From NCBI GenBank assembly GCA_009829735.1, contig CM020619.1, positions 3,540,590-3,604,589 of the forward strand: DNA of 64,000 nucleotides. The letters run 5' to 3'. Every line of letters starts with the position of its first letter. The stretch's first letter is position 1. The position numbers were made by a program, and so were the translations under genes. The notes beneath the pieces are model-generated. The model searched no databases, had not been told where the DNA came from, and saw nothing but the letters and a program-made list of their open reading frames with translations. The DNA comes from Pyropia yezoensis. Taxonomy: Eukaryota; Rhodophyta; Bangiophyceae; Bangiales; Bangiaceae. Of the stretch, positions 20,019-33,001 are shown one piece after another.

Positions 20019-21858
20019 TTACGTAATAAAAGGGGAGGAAGAGATGGAGACAACCAGCACCCCCGGCGCCACAGGTGCGCTGCCGCCACCGCCGCCACCG
20101 CCGCCGCAGCCACCGCCGCCAGCGCCGCGTGCTCCCACCCACCACGCGAAGCGGAAGATGAGGCGGAAGCGGCGCCAGTGGTAGGCGGCAGGCGTGGCGG
20201 TTAGGCACGGGCGCAAAAAGGAAAAGGTTAGTGCCCTCGTCGCGTCCACCACCCGGTGGTGCATGCCCTTCCTCGACGCGTCCCGTCGATACCAGCCGCA
20301 CAACATCCATGGCGGGCCCGTTGTCGAGGTCGTCGCTTGTGCGCCCACCGTCGCACGGGCCGGAAGAACCATCCGCCACCGCTGCCTCCGCCGCCGCCAC
20401 CGCCGCCGCAGCCGCGGCCGCCGACGCGATCGCGGCGGTCCCGTCGGGCCGCTCCACCGCGATGGTCAGCTACTCGCGGAAGCCCGGCCCAACGATGCCG
20501 CGCGCCTCGCCGACGGGGCCCAGCCGGACGGTCACGTCTGGCAAGCGCCAACTCGTGCGCTACTGCCACTCGCGCGCCGCTTGCTCTACGTCAGCGACCG
20601 GCTGAGCGTCACCGCCAGCGCCGCGGCGGTGCTCGCATACCCCTGCGGGAGGGGCGTAAGGAGCACGTTAATCTCCGCCGCCATGAGGCGGCGGGAGGCC
20701 GCCGCCGCCGCCGCCCCGCCGCGGGTGCGTCACCTCCACGTAGGCCAGCGGTTGTACAGGCGGCAGCGGCCACCGCGGCTCTCACTACCGCCATGCGGAT
20801 GGCCCCGCCAGGACAGAGGACAGGAGCAGCGCGGCGCACAGGAACGAGCCAAAAGGGCTCGGCGCCCCCCACGTCGGCGACGGAGAAGGCGGCGCCCGCC
20901 GCGACCGCCGCCACCTCCGCGGCTTCCACCTCCCCCATCGCAAACACGGGTCAGCGAGCACCGCCGGAACTGCCGCTGCCGCTGCGGGTCGGGTGGCCGG
21001 CAGGTGCGGTGGCAGACCCCCTAGCGGCTGCCGCCTGCCGACGGCGGACGTGGCAACACCCCAAACAGCACCGCCTCGGAAGCGGCCGTGGCGGCCGCCG
21101 CGGGTCGCCTCGTTGGCCTCCTGCGCGGCGGCCTAGGGCGTCCTCACCCCCCCGTCTCGGCCACCGCCACCGCCGCCGCCGCCGCCGCTGCCCCCGCCGT
21201 GCCGAGGGCACCCGCCTCCCGCCACCGCCATCGCTGCCGCCGCCGACTCGCACCGTCGGGGCGGGGAGTGGTGGCGGCAGCAGCACCTCCATCCGCCCCG
21301 CATCCGTCTGCGGCAGCCAACCACCCAATCTGTGGCGGCCCGACGGGAGCCGCGGCAACCGCCCCCGCCCAGACCACGACTGGCGCGACCACCCTGAACC
21401 CCACCCCCACCCCCACCGCCCCCCCCTCCTCCGCCCGCAGCGACCGCTGCGGCCACCCCCGCGACAGCGCCACCGCCAAACGGGCAGCGGCAGGGGCACC
21501 TGCCGCGGCGGCCGCCGCACCCCCCGTGGTGGTCGGCACGCTACCCTGCGCGCGCGCCCGCTTGTCAACAGACGGCACCCGCAGCGACGGTCCGCCGCCG
21601 CCGCCGCGGCTGTCACTGCCGTTTCCGCTGCCGCTGCCGCTGTCACTGCCTCTGCATCTCCCGCTGCTGCCACGCTCCGGCCACGGCCGCCGCGGCCGCC
21701 GCTGGCCGCATCAGCGGCCACGACGGCGTGGGGAATGCGGCCGACGCGGGCGCCTCACGCCCCACCGCCCGAACCCGGCGCTCGGCTCAGCGGCCGAAGG
21801 CATCGGCTACTCGCTCAGGTTGGCAGACACAAACGGGGAGAGTAGGAAGAGATTGACC
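20019..21858 (-). other. GC-rich putative coding locus, frame unresolved (copy 1)
   Basis: Composition changes sharply at about 20020 to very GC-rich with CCGCCG tracts. On the minus strand several stretches read like ordinary protein, for example PDVTVRLGPVGEARGIVG, VERPDGTAAIASAA and MDVVRLVSTDASRKGMHHRV, but they are broken by stops and frame changes, some differing between the two copies. A real gene with introns or sequencing indels ending near 20019 is plausible. I cannot name it. The plus-strand ORFs of 250-530 residues here are composition artefacts. Confidence 0.3.
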
Positions 21859-22358
21859 NNNNNNNNNNNNNNNNNNNNNNNNNNNNNNNNNNNNNNNNNN
21901 NNNNNNNNNNNNNNNNNNNNNNNNNNNNNNNNNNNNNNNNNNNNNNNNNNNNNNNNNNNNNNNNNNNNNNNNNNNNNNNNNNNNNNNNNNNNNNNNNNNN
22001 NNNNNNNNNNNNNNNNNNNNNNNNNNNNNNNNNNNNNNNNNNNNNNNNNNNNNNNNNNNNNNNNNNNNNNNNNNNNNNNNNNNNNNNNNNNNNNNNNNNN
22101 NNNNNNNNNNNNNNNNNNNNNNNNNNNNNNNNNNNNNNNNNNNNNNNNNNNNNNNNNNNNNNNNNNNNNNNNNNNNNNNNNNNNNNNNNNNNNNNNNNNN
22201 NNNNNNNNNNNNNNNNNNNNNNNNNNNNNNNNNNNNNNNNNNNNNNNNNNNNNNNNNNNNNNNNNNNNNNNNNNNNNNNNNNNNNNNNNNNNNNNNNNNN
22301 NNNNNNNNNNNNNNNNNNNNNNNNNNNNNNNNNNNNNNNNNNNNNNNNNNNNNNNNNN
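21859..22358. other. Assembly gap (500 N)
   Basis: Exactly 500 N, a conventional size for a gap of unknown length. The sequences on either side belong to the two ends of the same 8.1-kb segment. Confidence 0.99.
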
Positions 22359-25300
22359 ATGCGGCATCTGGTGGAGGCAATGAGCACCGACATCCAGCCA
22401 GAAAAAACCAAAAGCGTATCGAAGGTGCAACGGGAGCAAGTTGGGAAGGCGGTGCAATCGGAGAAGTGGACAGAGCTGATCGTGAGGAGAGTTTGAGCGA
22501 TTGGAGGGAGGGTTAGCAGCCACGCCCGCAAAGTCAATGCCAGCAGGAGGACGGAGCGACCGTACATGCCAGAGGGACAAGCACGAACGAAGCAAGTGGC
22601 CGACATAAAAGCCATCGTCAAGAGCGCCACACTGAACATACACTGCCGCCGAAAAGCGCCCCAAAGAGGACTGACGATGACGGCGTGTTGCCAAGACAGG
22701 GATGCTGGTGCTGGAGGTTGGGCACTCAAAGTGGGAGCGACGGCGGTGTTGTGAGTAGAGCGCCGGTGGCTCCGTGCGCACCCCCCGAAGTCGCGTCGTC
22801 ACCACTCTTAAGCGCTTCAGACTGCCTTCCGCCCCCCCGCAGCGTGCTGCGCTCAAACGCGCAACAGAGCACCAGGAGAGGCCATTCTTGCTGCAATGGC
22901 TTAGGCCATACGCCGGTACCGCCCTGGGAGATGCAATCGCCCCCGCAAGAGCGCCTGCGTCCAGACCAAAACCGAGCACAAGTCGTTGAGAACGCACAGC
23001 CACACGTTAGCAGGAGGTCGGACAGCAACCCAGCATCAAGCATGCCACAGCCCAGCGCGCCAGTGTCGGGAGATGAACTCCGCCACGATGGCGAGCACTC
23101 GACTCACAACACAGCGCTCCGTCCAAAAGAAACAACAAAAACGGCACGCACCGTGAATGCACGCCACTACGGCGACGAAGGCGTGGTTCGAGCACTCAGA
23201 GAAGGGAGGGAGAGTCCCAGGTGGGCTCGAGACCGCGTGTGATCGGCGTCTTGAGAGGCTGGCAAGGCTTTGGACGGCGCTGGGTCGAGGGCGGCTCCTC
23301 GCTCAACGCGTGGTGCAACCCGGGTGCCCGCAGCTCTCGTGAGGCAGGTGCCAACTGCGATTGAACGGACAGCGCGGCAAGTGAAGTGGTCCGACGATTA
23401 TGCAATGAAATGGTGCACTGAGAAGTGGACAGCACTCGACCAAGCGGAATACAATTAAGTCGGGATAACTCGCTTCCTATTGGCTTTCACAGCTACTTGA
23501 CACATATCAAATCACTCAATCTCGTTCCGGGCAGTCAACGATTCATGCTTGTTTGTGGAATTCGACGATCGTTCGCGACACGCGCCTTGGATGCACTTGA
23601 CCGACGTGCGCCACACCATGACCGGCGCGAAACTGGGCATCCTGGGCGGGCGCCCGGTCTCTTCGGTTGCCCCGCTCGGGGGGATGCTGCCATCCTGCGA
23701 CGGGATGGCGATGCAGGCTCAAGAGGTCGGCGCCACGGCGATGCGGCGTGGTGCGGTGGCCCGGCCACGGCAATGCCTGTTCTCGAGTTTACCCGCGCCC
23801 CGCAACTTCTCATAGAGCAGCACGGGAGGGGGCTCTCGGAGGAGCTGCCAGCTGATTGCATGCCCAGGTATGTTTTGACGCTCTTCGCTTCTTCTGTGCG
23901 TGGGTGCGCGACAGCAGCGCTGCACTCTCGGGAGAAGCAAGGTGTGGTTATCGAGCAGACACCATGTTCCAGGAGACGGGGCGCGCTCAGCCTCTCGTTG
24001 CCGCACACGCTTCTCATGCACCGTTGGGGCCTTTTCACGGGCTGGAGCTCCGACCTCGCCGTGGCCACCACTGACCAACAGCGACGTGACGTGTCCGTGG
24101 CTGAGCGGTCTTGGCTCGTTGGTCACTGATGGCTTGTGTTTTTACACGCCGGCGTGTCTTGCCTGCCTTGGCAGTGCTCCGGGTGAGCGCCATGCTTGAC
24201 CTCTGAGCGCAGCGGGGACTTGCCTGTGCGGCCGCATTGAGAGATTGTCGAGTACGTCGTGCACAGGAAGAGGGCCTTCGCAGGGAGAGTGAGCTCTTTT
24301 GGATGGCACGACACCCAAGGCTTCGCGCATGGCTGAGACGCTCACTTATCTCTGAGCCCATGCTACGTCGTGCCAGCGTGCTTGCCTACTCCATCTGCTT
24401 GATGCGACCCCTCCCTCTTCCCCACAGACACAATGTCAGATGTGCCCATTTCTCGTGCAGCCCTCCAGTGCCTCATTTGCTGGCGCGCCCCGTTTTCTCG
24501 CGGAACTCTCAGGAGGCACCAGTTGACAGCACACAGAGGCGAGACTCATCCCCCCTCTGCTGCTGTGCGGCCTGCTGGTAATGCTGGCTCTTCTATCCTT
24601 CCGGCGGCAGGGCAGGGCGCTGGACCGTGTGCACCCAGTGCATCTGCGCAGCAGCGCGACGCCAGGCCACCGCTACCTGCCAACCATGACGGCAGAACCA
24701 GAAAAGACGTTAATGGTGCTGCGCGGCACGCAGAGGCCGGATTATGCCCATGTGCGCGTCAGGAACACGTACCCGAAGACGGCAACAACGACGAGCAGCA
24801 AGGCATCCAACGCGACTCTGGCGACGAGCTTGGACCCCTTCTTCGGTCTACTCGACAACAGTTTGCGACCCAAGCGCGAGACCGTAAGCGTCCGCGGCTT
24901 GCGCAGTCCGTTGGCGATCAATCGGAGCCTCCACCTGAGGTGGTCTACCCTTCTGTGACAACGCACATTCGTGGCATCTACGAGGCGTATGGAGATATGG
25001 CGCGCAGTACCCCTCTCGTCAAGCAGCGGGCTAACTCCAAGGCGGGAAGGTTCAACACGCGGCGGCTGCGCTCTGTGCAGTCCTTCGCGTTCAAGACTGG
25101 TGGGTGTGGCCTGTCGAGCAGCGGCAATCGCGACCTTTGGGAGCTCTTCTTTGAGTGGGAATCGGACCGCCCTTCTGAGCCAGCGGCACCAAGGAGGTTG
25201 CGGGACTTCTTTCCAACGCCCCATGCCCTCCAACAGGCGCTCAGCGACGACATTGACGAGGCGGTACAGCGCGAGGAGTGGTTCTCGTGCCGCCTGATTG

Positions 25301-28300
25301 CGTTGGACGAGTCTTTTGAGGGCTACTACCGCAGCGTCCTGGGCGTCGTTTTGGGCGACTTCAAGGCGGCCTCCAAGGTGCGGTACTGGGCGAGAGGGGG
25401 CGAAGACGAAGGGCCCTCGGACGACAGGGAGACACCCATTGACGGCGATGCGTTTCGGCTCTGTGAGGAGCTTGTGAAACGCGACCACGGGCCTGCTGCG
25501 TTTGTGCTCGGGATCCACGCCTACAGTGACAGCTGCGTCATCTCATCCTCGGCAGGTACGTGGAACTTCTCTTTTCTCGGCCTCTCGGTGTGTGCTTGTT
25601 GCATTTTTTGAGTGCATGGACGCGCACCGCTCTCGAGTGGGCGTTCTTGATGTCGAGCGTGTGAGCGCATTGAGGCTGGTTCGTCGGCGGACGTGAGATG
25701 GAGGTGGGAGACGGTTGGCAGTTCGGTAGACACCGAACTTGGGCTATACCTGTGCCTGCGGTGCAGCTGGTAAGCCGTGAATTCGGCGGCCCCCGTGCAT
25801 TTCGTCAAGCAGCGATGCTTAGGAGTAAGCGCTCGTGTTGCTTTTCGCAACTTCATGTTCCTCAGTGAGAGAGCGACCGAGGGAGTGACGTCGTGGGAAG
25901 TCTGCAACGGGAGTGTCTAACTGGCAGTTGCTTGTTGCGCCGCGAGTGCTCTTTTATGCGTCGTCCTCATTCTCCTGTGCACAGCGCACAAGCTGTATCC
26001 TGTGCGTGTGCGGGTCCTGAACGCGATTACAGGAGAGGATGAATGGTACGACATTGCGTACATCCCACAAGTGACAACCGAGCGAGGGTCGGCTGGCGCA
26101 GAGCGGTCCCGTCAACGGCGCATTTTGGTCCTGCAAAGGATACTCTACTTGGCCTTCCGGGAGTTCATCTCCGCCAGCCATACCGGCGTGCCCGTGCCGG
26201 GGGAGAGCACGGGACTCTTCTGGCCTTCCCACGCTTGCTCCTGTACATCTGTGATCAGCCAGAGGAGCGCGCGGTGCTGTGCTTCAAACCGGGAATGTGC
26301 TACAGACCGTGCTCTATTTGCGATGTGCTTGTCAAGGACCTGGGCACGCCTGCAGAAATGTGTGCGGGGGAGAGAAATGCTCTCTCGCTGACCATGCGGC
26401 AGCTGGAGGTGCACGGCGATCGAGTCCATGGAAGAGGGAAGCAGCGGCGGGATCACCTCGAGAGGGCCCTGAGCATCAATGGCCAACCTCCGGCTCTTGC
26501 CGCTATAGCTGGTCTTGGCACCCCTCCCTTCCTTTTGTACAAGATCGTAGCTCTGGATGTCCTGCACGTAAGTCTGGCTATGAATGGCTTGGTGTTTTTG
26601 CGTGGCTTTCGATTGTTGCGAGCGCATGTGACTGCTGCGGCGTTAGAAGGCGTCGTGACCTCACATTGGGCTTCTGGACGATGTTGCTTGAGTCGTCTTG
26701 TGCTACAAGTTACACCTCTTGTGCAGGTTCTGGACCTGGGCATCACGCGCCTGCTTGTCCACCGTTTATTGCGGATCTTCCCCAGCATGTGCGGCGACCG
26801 TCCGCCGCTCCATGGCAGCTTCACAGCCACGTACGTGGAGGCGTACCGTCGTCTCCTTGATCTCGGGCGTGCAGTAAGGCCTCACGCGTTCGACCTGGGT
26901 ACGTGGACCTGAATTCGCCGTGAATGTTGCCCTCTTTGCAGAGACAGTTGCTGTGTGCGCGCTGTGGCGGCCACGAGCTTACTAGGAACATCTGGAAAGC
27001 ACATCTGCAGCATGCCTCACTGACAATTTTCTTGTATTGCCCGCTTGCTTGTCTCTGTCCATTATGTATGTGTCTGTGCGTGTTGGCAGCTACCTCGTCA
27101 AGTCAGACGAAAACCAAACTTCATTCACCGGTCGCGAGCAGCGCCACGGAGTGTGGATCTTGGCATTTCTCGTGGCTGGTCTCTTTGATCGACAAGAGCC
27201 CGCCGAAGGTCTAGAAAGTGGCGCGGCTTCCAGCGGCGGCAATACAACGGGTGCAAGCAGTGAGGACGACGGAGATGTGGCCGCTCGCCGACTGCTGCGC
27301 TCGCTGTGCAACGTGCACGGTGAGGCCGTAGACGGAGAATACGACGCCGGCGACGGGAATGAGAATGTTGAGGATGAGGGTGACGATGACGGCGGCGTCG
27401 ACGGGTCGAGGTGCGAGTTCGACTGGGGTGCGTTCCGGTCAGTCTTCCCTTCTACTCCTCTTCACGCTGCAGTGACGGCCATGTTCTGCGAGTACGCCCT
27501 CCTTGTGGGCCGCATCACCCGGCACCTTGGCGACGCTTGCGCCTCTCCAATGACGCTGTCTGAAGGCCAGGCGTTGGCACAGCAGGTGCAGGACTTCATC
27601 CTCTGCTACGCCACTCCCATCCTTGGGCGCCTACGAACTACCGAAGTCCACCGCCTGCTGTGCCATCTTCTTCATGCGGTGAAGTACCACGGGAACATCC
27701 TTAACGCCAACACGAGCGCTAACGAGAGCAGGCACAAGGACGCAAAGAAGCACTACCACCGTACAAACAAGAGAACGGACTTCACGCGGCAGCTCGTCCG
27801 CCACGCTCAAGGAACGCGCGCCGTCCTGCGGAAGAACGCGGCTGCGTTGCGGACGCAGCAAGGCAGGGAAGAACCCCTGCGTTATGCCGATGGGTACTTG
27901 GCCGACAGCGAGGAGCAGCGTCGTCCTCTCCGCCGCGCTCGGACGGTACATCTAGAGCACCACTTGCTCAGTTCTCTTGCGGCCCGTCCCGGACTGTCGT
28001 CATTGCCTGGCGTCATCGGTCTACGCTGTGGAGATCGCGTAGCGGTGCCCAAGCACGTCTTCTTCCAGGCGCGGTTGGGGGATGGGCGTCGCTTGAGGCA
28101 GGTCGTGCGCGCCTCTGAGGCGTTTCACGGCAGCGAGTGGTACGATTATGACGCGTACCGGGCATCCGGGACGGAGTCAGAGTATGGCCAAGTGCGCTTG
28201 TTGGTGCGTCTTGACGGCGGTGTGGACGTTGCTGTCGTGGCGGAATAGGAGCGTGTCACGGCTGCCGTCGAGTGCCCCCTGTCCGCCAGGGGGTGCACCA

Positions 28301-30477
28301 GGCTGCGGTGGACCACCGCGACAGCTGGTGCCGGGGCGAGTGCGTCACGTCACGTCCGGCTGCGCGCCGTGCCTGTCAGTGACATCATTCGGGTTGTACA
28401 CATTGTCCCCGACTCTGCAGAATTGTGCCGCCGCCTAGGATTGGGACCGTCTCCTCCATCGTTTGGTGCCAATGGGCAAAACGTGTGGGACATGCGCTAT
28501 CTGTTGAATGCATTTCTTCCGGATGCTGAGCAATGAACTAGTGAGCACGCGTATCATCACTTTGCGCTTTGACTCAAACGCCTTCCCAAGTGTGGCTCTA
28601 CCGCCTCTTCCTCGGCGTGTGCCGCTGGCTTTACGTAATAAAAGGGGAGGAAGAGATGGAGACAACCAGCACCCCCGGCGCCACAGGTGCGCTGCCGCCA
28701 CCGCCGCCACCGCCGCCGCAGCCACCGCCGCCAGCGCCGCGTGCTCCCACCCACCACGCGAAGCGGAAGATGAGGCGGAAGCGGCGCCAGTGGTAGGCGG
28801 CAGGCGTGGCGGTTAGGCACGGGCGCAAAAAGGAAAAGGTTAGTGCCCTCGTCGCGTCCACCACCCGGTGGTGCATGCCCTTCCTCGACGCGTCCGTCGA
28901 TACCAGCCGCACAACATCCATGGCGGGCCCGTTGTCGAGGTCGTCGCTTGTGCGCCCACCGTCGCACGGGCCGGAAGAACCATCCGCCACCGCTGCCTCC
29001 GCCGCCGCCACCGCCGCCGCAGCCGCGGCCGCCGACGCGATCGCGGCGGTCCCGTCGGGCCGCTCCACCGCGATGGTCAGCTACTCGCGGAAGCCCGGCC
29101 CAACGATGCCGCGCGCCTCGCCGACGGGGCCCAGCCGGACGGTCACGTCTGGCAAGCGCCAACTCGTGCGCTACTGCCACTCGGCGCGCCGCTTGCTCTA
29201 CGTCAGCGACCGGCTGAGCGTCACCGCCAGCGCCGCGGCGGTGCTCGCATACCCCTGCGGGAGGGGCGTAAGGAGCACGTTAATCTCCGCCGCCATGAGG
29301 CGGCGGGAGGCCGCCGCCGCCGCCGCCCCGCCGCGGGTGCGTCACCTCCACGTAGGCCAGCGGTTGTACAGGCGGCAGCGGCCACCGCGGCTCTCACTAC
29401 CGCCATGCGGATGGCCCCGCCAGGACAGAGGACAGGAGCAGCGCGGCGCACAGGAACGAGCCAAAGGGCTCGGCGCCCCCCACGTCGGCGACGGAGAAGG
29501 CGGCGCCCGCCGCGACCGCCGCCACCTCCGCGGCTTCCACCTCCCCCATCGCAAACACGGGTCAGCGAGCACCGCCGGAACTGCCGCTGCCGCTGCGGGT
29601 CGGGTGGCCGGCAGGTGCGGTGGCAGACCCCCTAGCGGCTGCCGCCTGCCGACGGCGGACGTGGCAACACCCCCAACAGCACCGCCTCGGAAGCGGCCGT
29701 GGCGGCCGCCGCGGTCGCCTCGTTGGCCTCCTGCGCGGCGGCCTAGGGCGTCCTCACCCCCCCGTCTCGGCCACCGCCACCGCCGCCGCCGCCGCCGCTG
29801 CCCCCCGCCGTGCCGAGGGCACCCCGCCTCCCGCCACCGCCATCGCTGCCGCCGCCGACTCGCACCGTCGGGGCGGGGAGTGGTGGCGGCAGCAGCACCT
29901 CCATCCGCCCCGCATCCGTCTGCGGCAGCCAACCCACCCAATCTGTGGCGGCCCGACGGGAGCCGCGGCAACCGCCCCCGCCCAGACCACGACTGGCGCG
30001 ACCACCCTGAACCCCACCCCCACCCCCACCGCCCCCCCCTCCTCCGCCCGCAGCGACCGCTGCGGCCACCCCCGCGACAGCGCCCACCGCCAAACGGGCA
30101 GCGGCAGGGGCACCTGCCGCGGCGGCCGCCGCACCCCCCGTGGTGGTCGGCACGCTACCCTGCGCGCGCGCCCGCTTGTCAACAGACGGCACCCGCAGCG
30201 ACGGTCCGCCGCCGCCGCCGCGGCTGTCACTGCCGTTTCCGCTGCCGCTGCCGCTGTCACTGCCTCTGCATCTCCCGCTGCTGCCACGCTCCCGGCCACG
30301 GCCGCCGCGGCCGCCGCTGGCCGCATCAGCGGCCACGACGGCGTGGGGAATGCGGCCGACGCCGGCGCCTCACGCCCCCCACCGCCGAAACCCGGCCGCT
30401 CGGCATCAGCGGCCGAAGGCATCGGCTACTCGCTCAGGTTGGCAGACACAAACGGGGAGAGTAGGAAGAGATTGACC
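22359..30477. repeat. 8.1-kb duplicated segment, copy 2 (contig start)
   Basis: Begins directly after the gap with the sequence found at 13776 and ends at 30477, where copy 1 reaches its gap (GATTGACC). Beyond it the sequence is unique. Compared with copy 1 it has an extra 31 bp at about 23276-23306 and scattered one-base indels. Confidence 0.9.
24433..28248 (+). CDS. Plavaka/CACTA-type transposase, copy 2
   Basis: Same gene as 15818-19634. Exon 1 is 24433-25555, exon 2 is 25985-26567, exon 3 starts at 26727 and the last exon is about 27090-28248. A run of G near 26199 has five bases here against six in copy 1. This breaks the frame inside exon 2 between VPVPG and the LLYICDQPEE block, so copy 1 carries the intact reading. 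All other motifs are identical. It is probably the same genomic gene read twice, not a second element. Confidence 0.75.
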
Positions 30478-30600
30478 CCGCCGCCGCCGCCGTCGCCGCC
30501 GCCGCAACCGCCGCACCACAGTCGTCGTCCTCTCCCATTGCGGCCGGCGACACCCTTTACGGCAGCGCCTGCTGCTGGCAGGGGTGGTCGGGGTGGCCGG
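28631..30600 (-). other. GC-rich putative coding locus, frame unresolved (copy 2)
   Basis: Counterpart of 20019-21858, continuing about 120 bp beyond the duplicated part. On the minus strand it ends in a VSISSSPFIT-stop frame and includes a 140-residue stretch (28631-29068) with ordinary-looking sequence flanked by Gly-rich runs. Frames differ from copy 1 at several one-base indels, which supports sequencing error in one or both copies. No function recognised. Confidence 0.3.
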
Positions 30601-31310
30601 CGGTGAGCGCCGCCGCCGCGCCAAGCTCGGAGGACATGCCAGCTTTCGGAGGTGGGGCGGCCGCCCGGGGGGGGGGGGTGGCCGCCCGGCGGCCACTTGA
30701 CATCGGGTCAGGCGGCTGCCATGACTCGAAGGTCGGCCGCGGAAGCTGCGACGCCCGCGGCGGTGGGAACGGGGGGCGGGAGGGGGCAACGATAATCACA
30801 ATGATGGACGCGGCTCGGTGTGGGGTTGAGGTAGCCGCGGCTGCTCCAGTCTTACGCCTTCGCGGCGAGCCTCCCTCGTCGTTCCGCCGCGCAACGCCGC
30901 GGGCGCCTCCATGAGCATGTCTCGAGGCGCCACTTTCTCGACCACTGGCACCTGCGGTCACGGTCCCAGCACACGCGCAAGACTTGTTGAAGTCGTCACG
31001 ACCGCACCGTGACGGTCAGCGCACCGTGCGGAGTCGGCGACCAGGTGATCCGCAGACGCCAGCACTCGTGACGGAGCCTGTAGCCAATCAAGTAACGGTG
31101 CACACGGTGACAATACTGTCATTCAATCCGCGCTTTACAAACCTCATCGAGAGTTCTCTCTTACAGTGCTGACGCTGTTCATCCCAGGATGGGTGGCGTG
31201 CTGCAACGGATGCACATCCAAGTTTCGAATCGAAATCAGCTTGACTGGCAACAGAGCGTATCAGCGTTCTCGACTCGCTTCTCGATCGAGAAACAGGTAT
31301 TTCTGACGTT
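30601..31310. other. No gene seen; ends at a sharp composition change
   Basis: 30660-30920 is mixed. 30930-31310 has ordinary base composition, unlike the GC-rich tracts on both sides. No ORF with recognisable content. At about 31310 the sequence switches within a few bases to the GC-rich symplekin tract. Confidence 0.5.
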
Positions 31311-31714
31311 CCCCCCGCCAGGCCCCCCACCAGCGGCTGCATCTGCCCGCCCCTTCCCCCCCGCCCACCTGGCCCCCCGCCGCTTCCGCCGAAAATACGG
31401 CAGCGGTGACCGCCGCCGCCGGCGGGTGGGCGACGAGCACCGGCAGCAGCCGGAGCACCTCGCGGCGGGTAAAGGTGCCGAGGACGGTCATGAGGAAGCG
31501 CGCGCCTCCCCCCCCCCCGCTCCCCCCTCCCCACACCCGCGCGCGCTTGCGCGCGCGCTCCCGCCCGCTGCCCACGGGGGGGCCCCCTGCCCCCGCTCCC
31601 CAACCCGCCGCAACGCCGCCGGCGGGTGGCCGGCCGGCGGGCGTGGCAACCAGGGGGGGGGGGCGCCGCCGCCGTTGCCGCCGCCGCTGCTGCTGCCGCT
31701 TCTGGCGCTGTCGC

Positions 31715-31747
<33 letters not shown>

Positions 31748-31929
31748 GCCGCTGGTCGCCTGCGCAGGCGCGCTGCGGGCGACGCGGGGTCACCCCCGCG
31801 GGGGGGCGCCAGGGGGACACCGCCACTGGCGGCGGCGACGGCGGCGGCGGCGGCAGCAGTGGGCGACGGCGGCGGGACGGCCACGCGGGGGAGGCGGTGG
31901 GGAAGACGCGGGTTCCATCCAGGGGAAGG

Positions 31930-31933
31930 GGCA

Positions 31934-31982
<49 letters not shown>
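31930..31982. repeat. (GGC)n tract
   Basis: About 50 bases of near-perfect GGC repeat, followed by interrupted GGTGGC/AGC units to about 32110. Polyglycine or polyalanine in different frames. Confidence 0.9.
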
Positions 31983-31983
<1 letters not shown>

Positions 31984-32637
31984 AGCGACAGCGGTGGCGG
32001 CGGCGGCAGCGACAGCGGTGGCGGCGGCGACAGCGGCGACGGTGGCAGCGGCGGGGGGGGGGGGCCCACCGGCCATGGCACCGGTGGCGGCGGCGGCGGC
32101 AGCGGCGCCCGTCGTCTTTCGAGGTACGTCTGGCCGACCGCGGCGGCCACGCGTGGCCGCCGCCGCGGGGCGGCCCCCGCAGGGGAGGGACCGCGACGGC
32201 AGCGCGGGGGGGGGGGGAAGGGGAGCTGTGGGGAGGGTAGTGAGGGCAAGCGGGGGGAGGGGGGGCGGGGAGGGCGTACCCCGCCCGCCGCCCAGCTCCG
32301 CCGGCTGCGCCGCCGCCGCCACCGCCGGCAGGGGCCACCCACTGACGCGCCCGCCGGCCGCCGCCGCTCCCTCACCGCCCCGCCGTCCCCCCCCTTCCCC
32401 CGCCGACGGCCTGGCCACCAATGCCCTCCCCCCCCTGCTCCCCCCCCTCCGTTCTCCCCACCACTCCCCCTCCCACGGCTCCCCCCCCGCGCGCTGCGGC
32501 GGCGCAGCCAACCGCACCACGTACGCAACGGGCGGCGGCGGTGGCGGCGGTGGCGGCGGCGGCGCGGCGGCAGCGGTTGCCGGCCGCGGCGCCGCCACTC
32601 GGTGCTGCCGCTGACGCCGCCGCCTCCGCGGGGGGCG

Positions 32638-32638
32638 G

Positions 32639-32708
<70 letters not shown>
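32638..32708. repeat. (GCC)n tract
   Basis: About 66 bases of perfect GCC repeat within a longer imperfect tract. All frames and both strands are open here, which creates false ORFs of about 1000 residues. Confidence 0.9.
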
Positions 32709-32905
32709 GCCGCGCGCCGCGTCGCGCGCCGCGCCGTCGCCACCGCCGCCGCCACGGACGGTGCGGACGGTCCGGTGGGCGGCGGGGGTGGAGGTGCTCG
32801 GCGTGGGGGGCTCCCCCCCCCCACAGTCCCCCCTCTCACCGCCGCCGCCGCCGCCGCCGTCGCGGCCGGGACCGCCGCTGGTGGCGTCCGCCGACGCGGC
32901 CGCGG

Positions 32906-32956
32906 CCGCGGACGCAGACGCAGACGCGGACGCAGACGCGGACGCAGACACAGACA

Positions 32957-33000
<44 letters not shown>
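32906..33000. repeat. (GACGCA/GACGCG)n hexanucleotide tract
   Basis: About 15 imperfect hexamers with a few GACACA variants. Encodes Asp-Ala repeats on plus and Ser-Ala/Val repeats on minus. Confidence 0.9.

Positions 33001-33001
<1 letters not shown>

Larger units (their letters stand above)
13776..21858. repeat. 8.1-kb duplicated segment, copy 1 (contig end)
   Basis: Nearly identical to 22359-30477. It runs up to the first base of the 500-N gap, and its partner starts at the first base after the gap. Most differences are one-base changes in homopolymers; one 31-bp indel near 14691 is the main exception. This is the pattern expected when overlapping contig ends are scaffolded instead of merged. 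Confidence 0.9.

Noticed and set aside
20256-21845. Plus-strand ORF of 529 residues
   Set aside because: Arg/Pro/Ala composition typical of a GC-rich shadow frame, with no conserved block. Ordinary-looking protein pieces are on the minus strand.
13776-30477. A real recent tandem duplication with two active Plavaka elements
   Set aside because: The boundaries coincide exactly with the N gap on both sides, which an assembly overlap explains without any biology.
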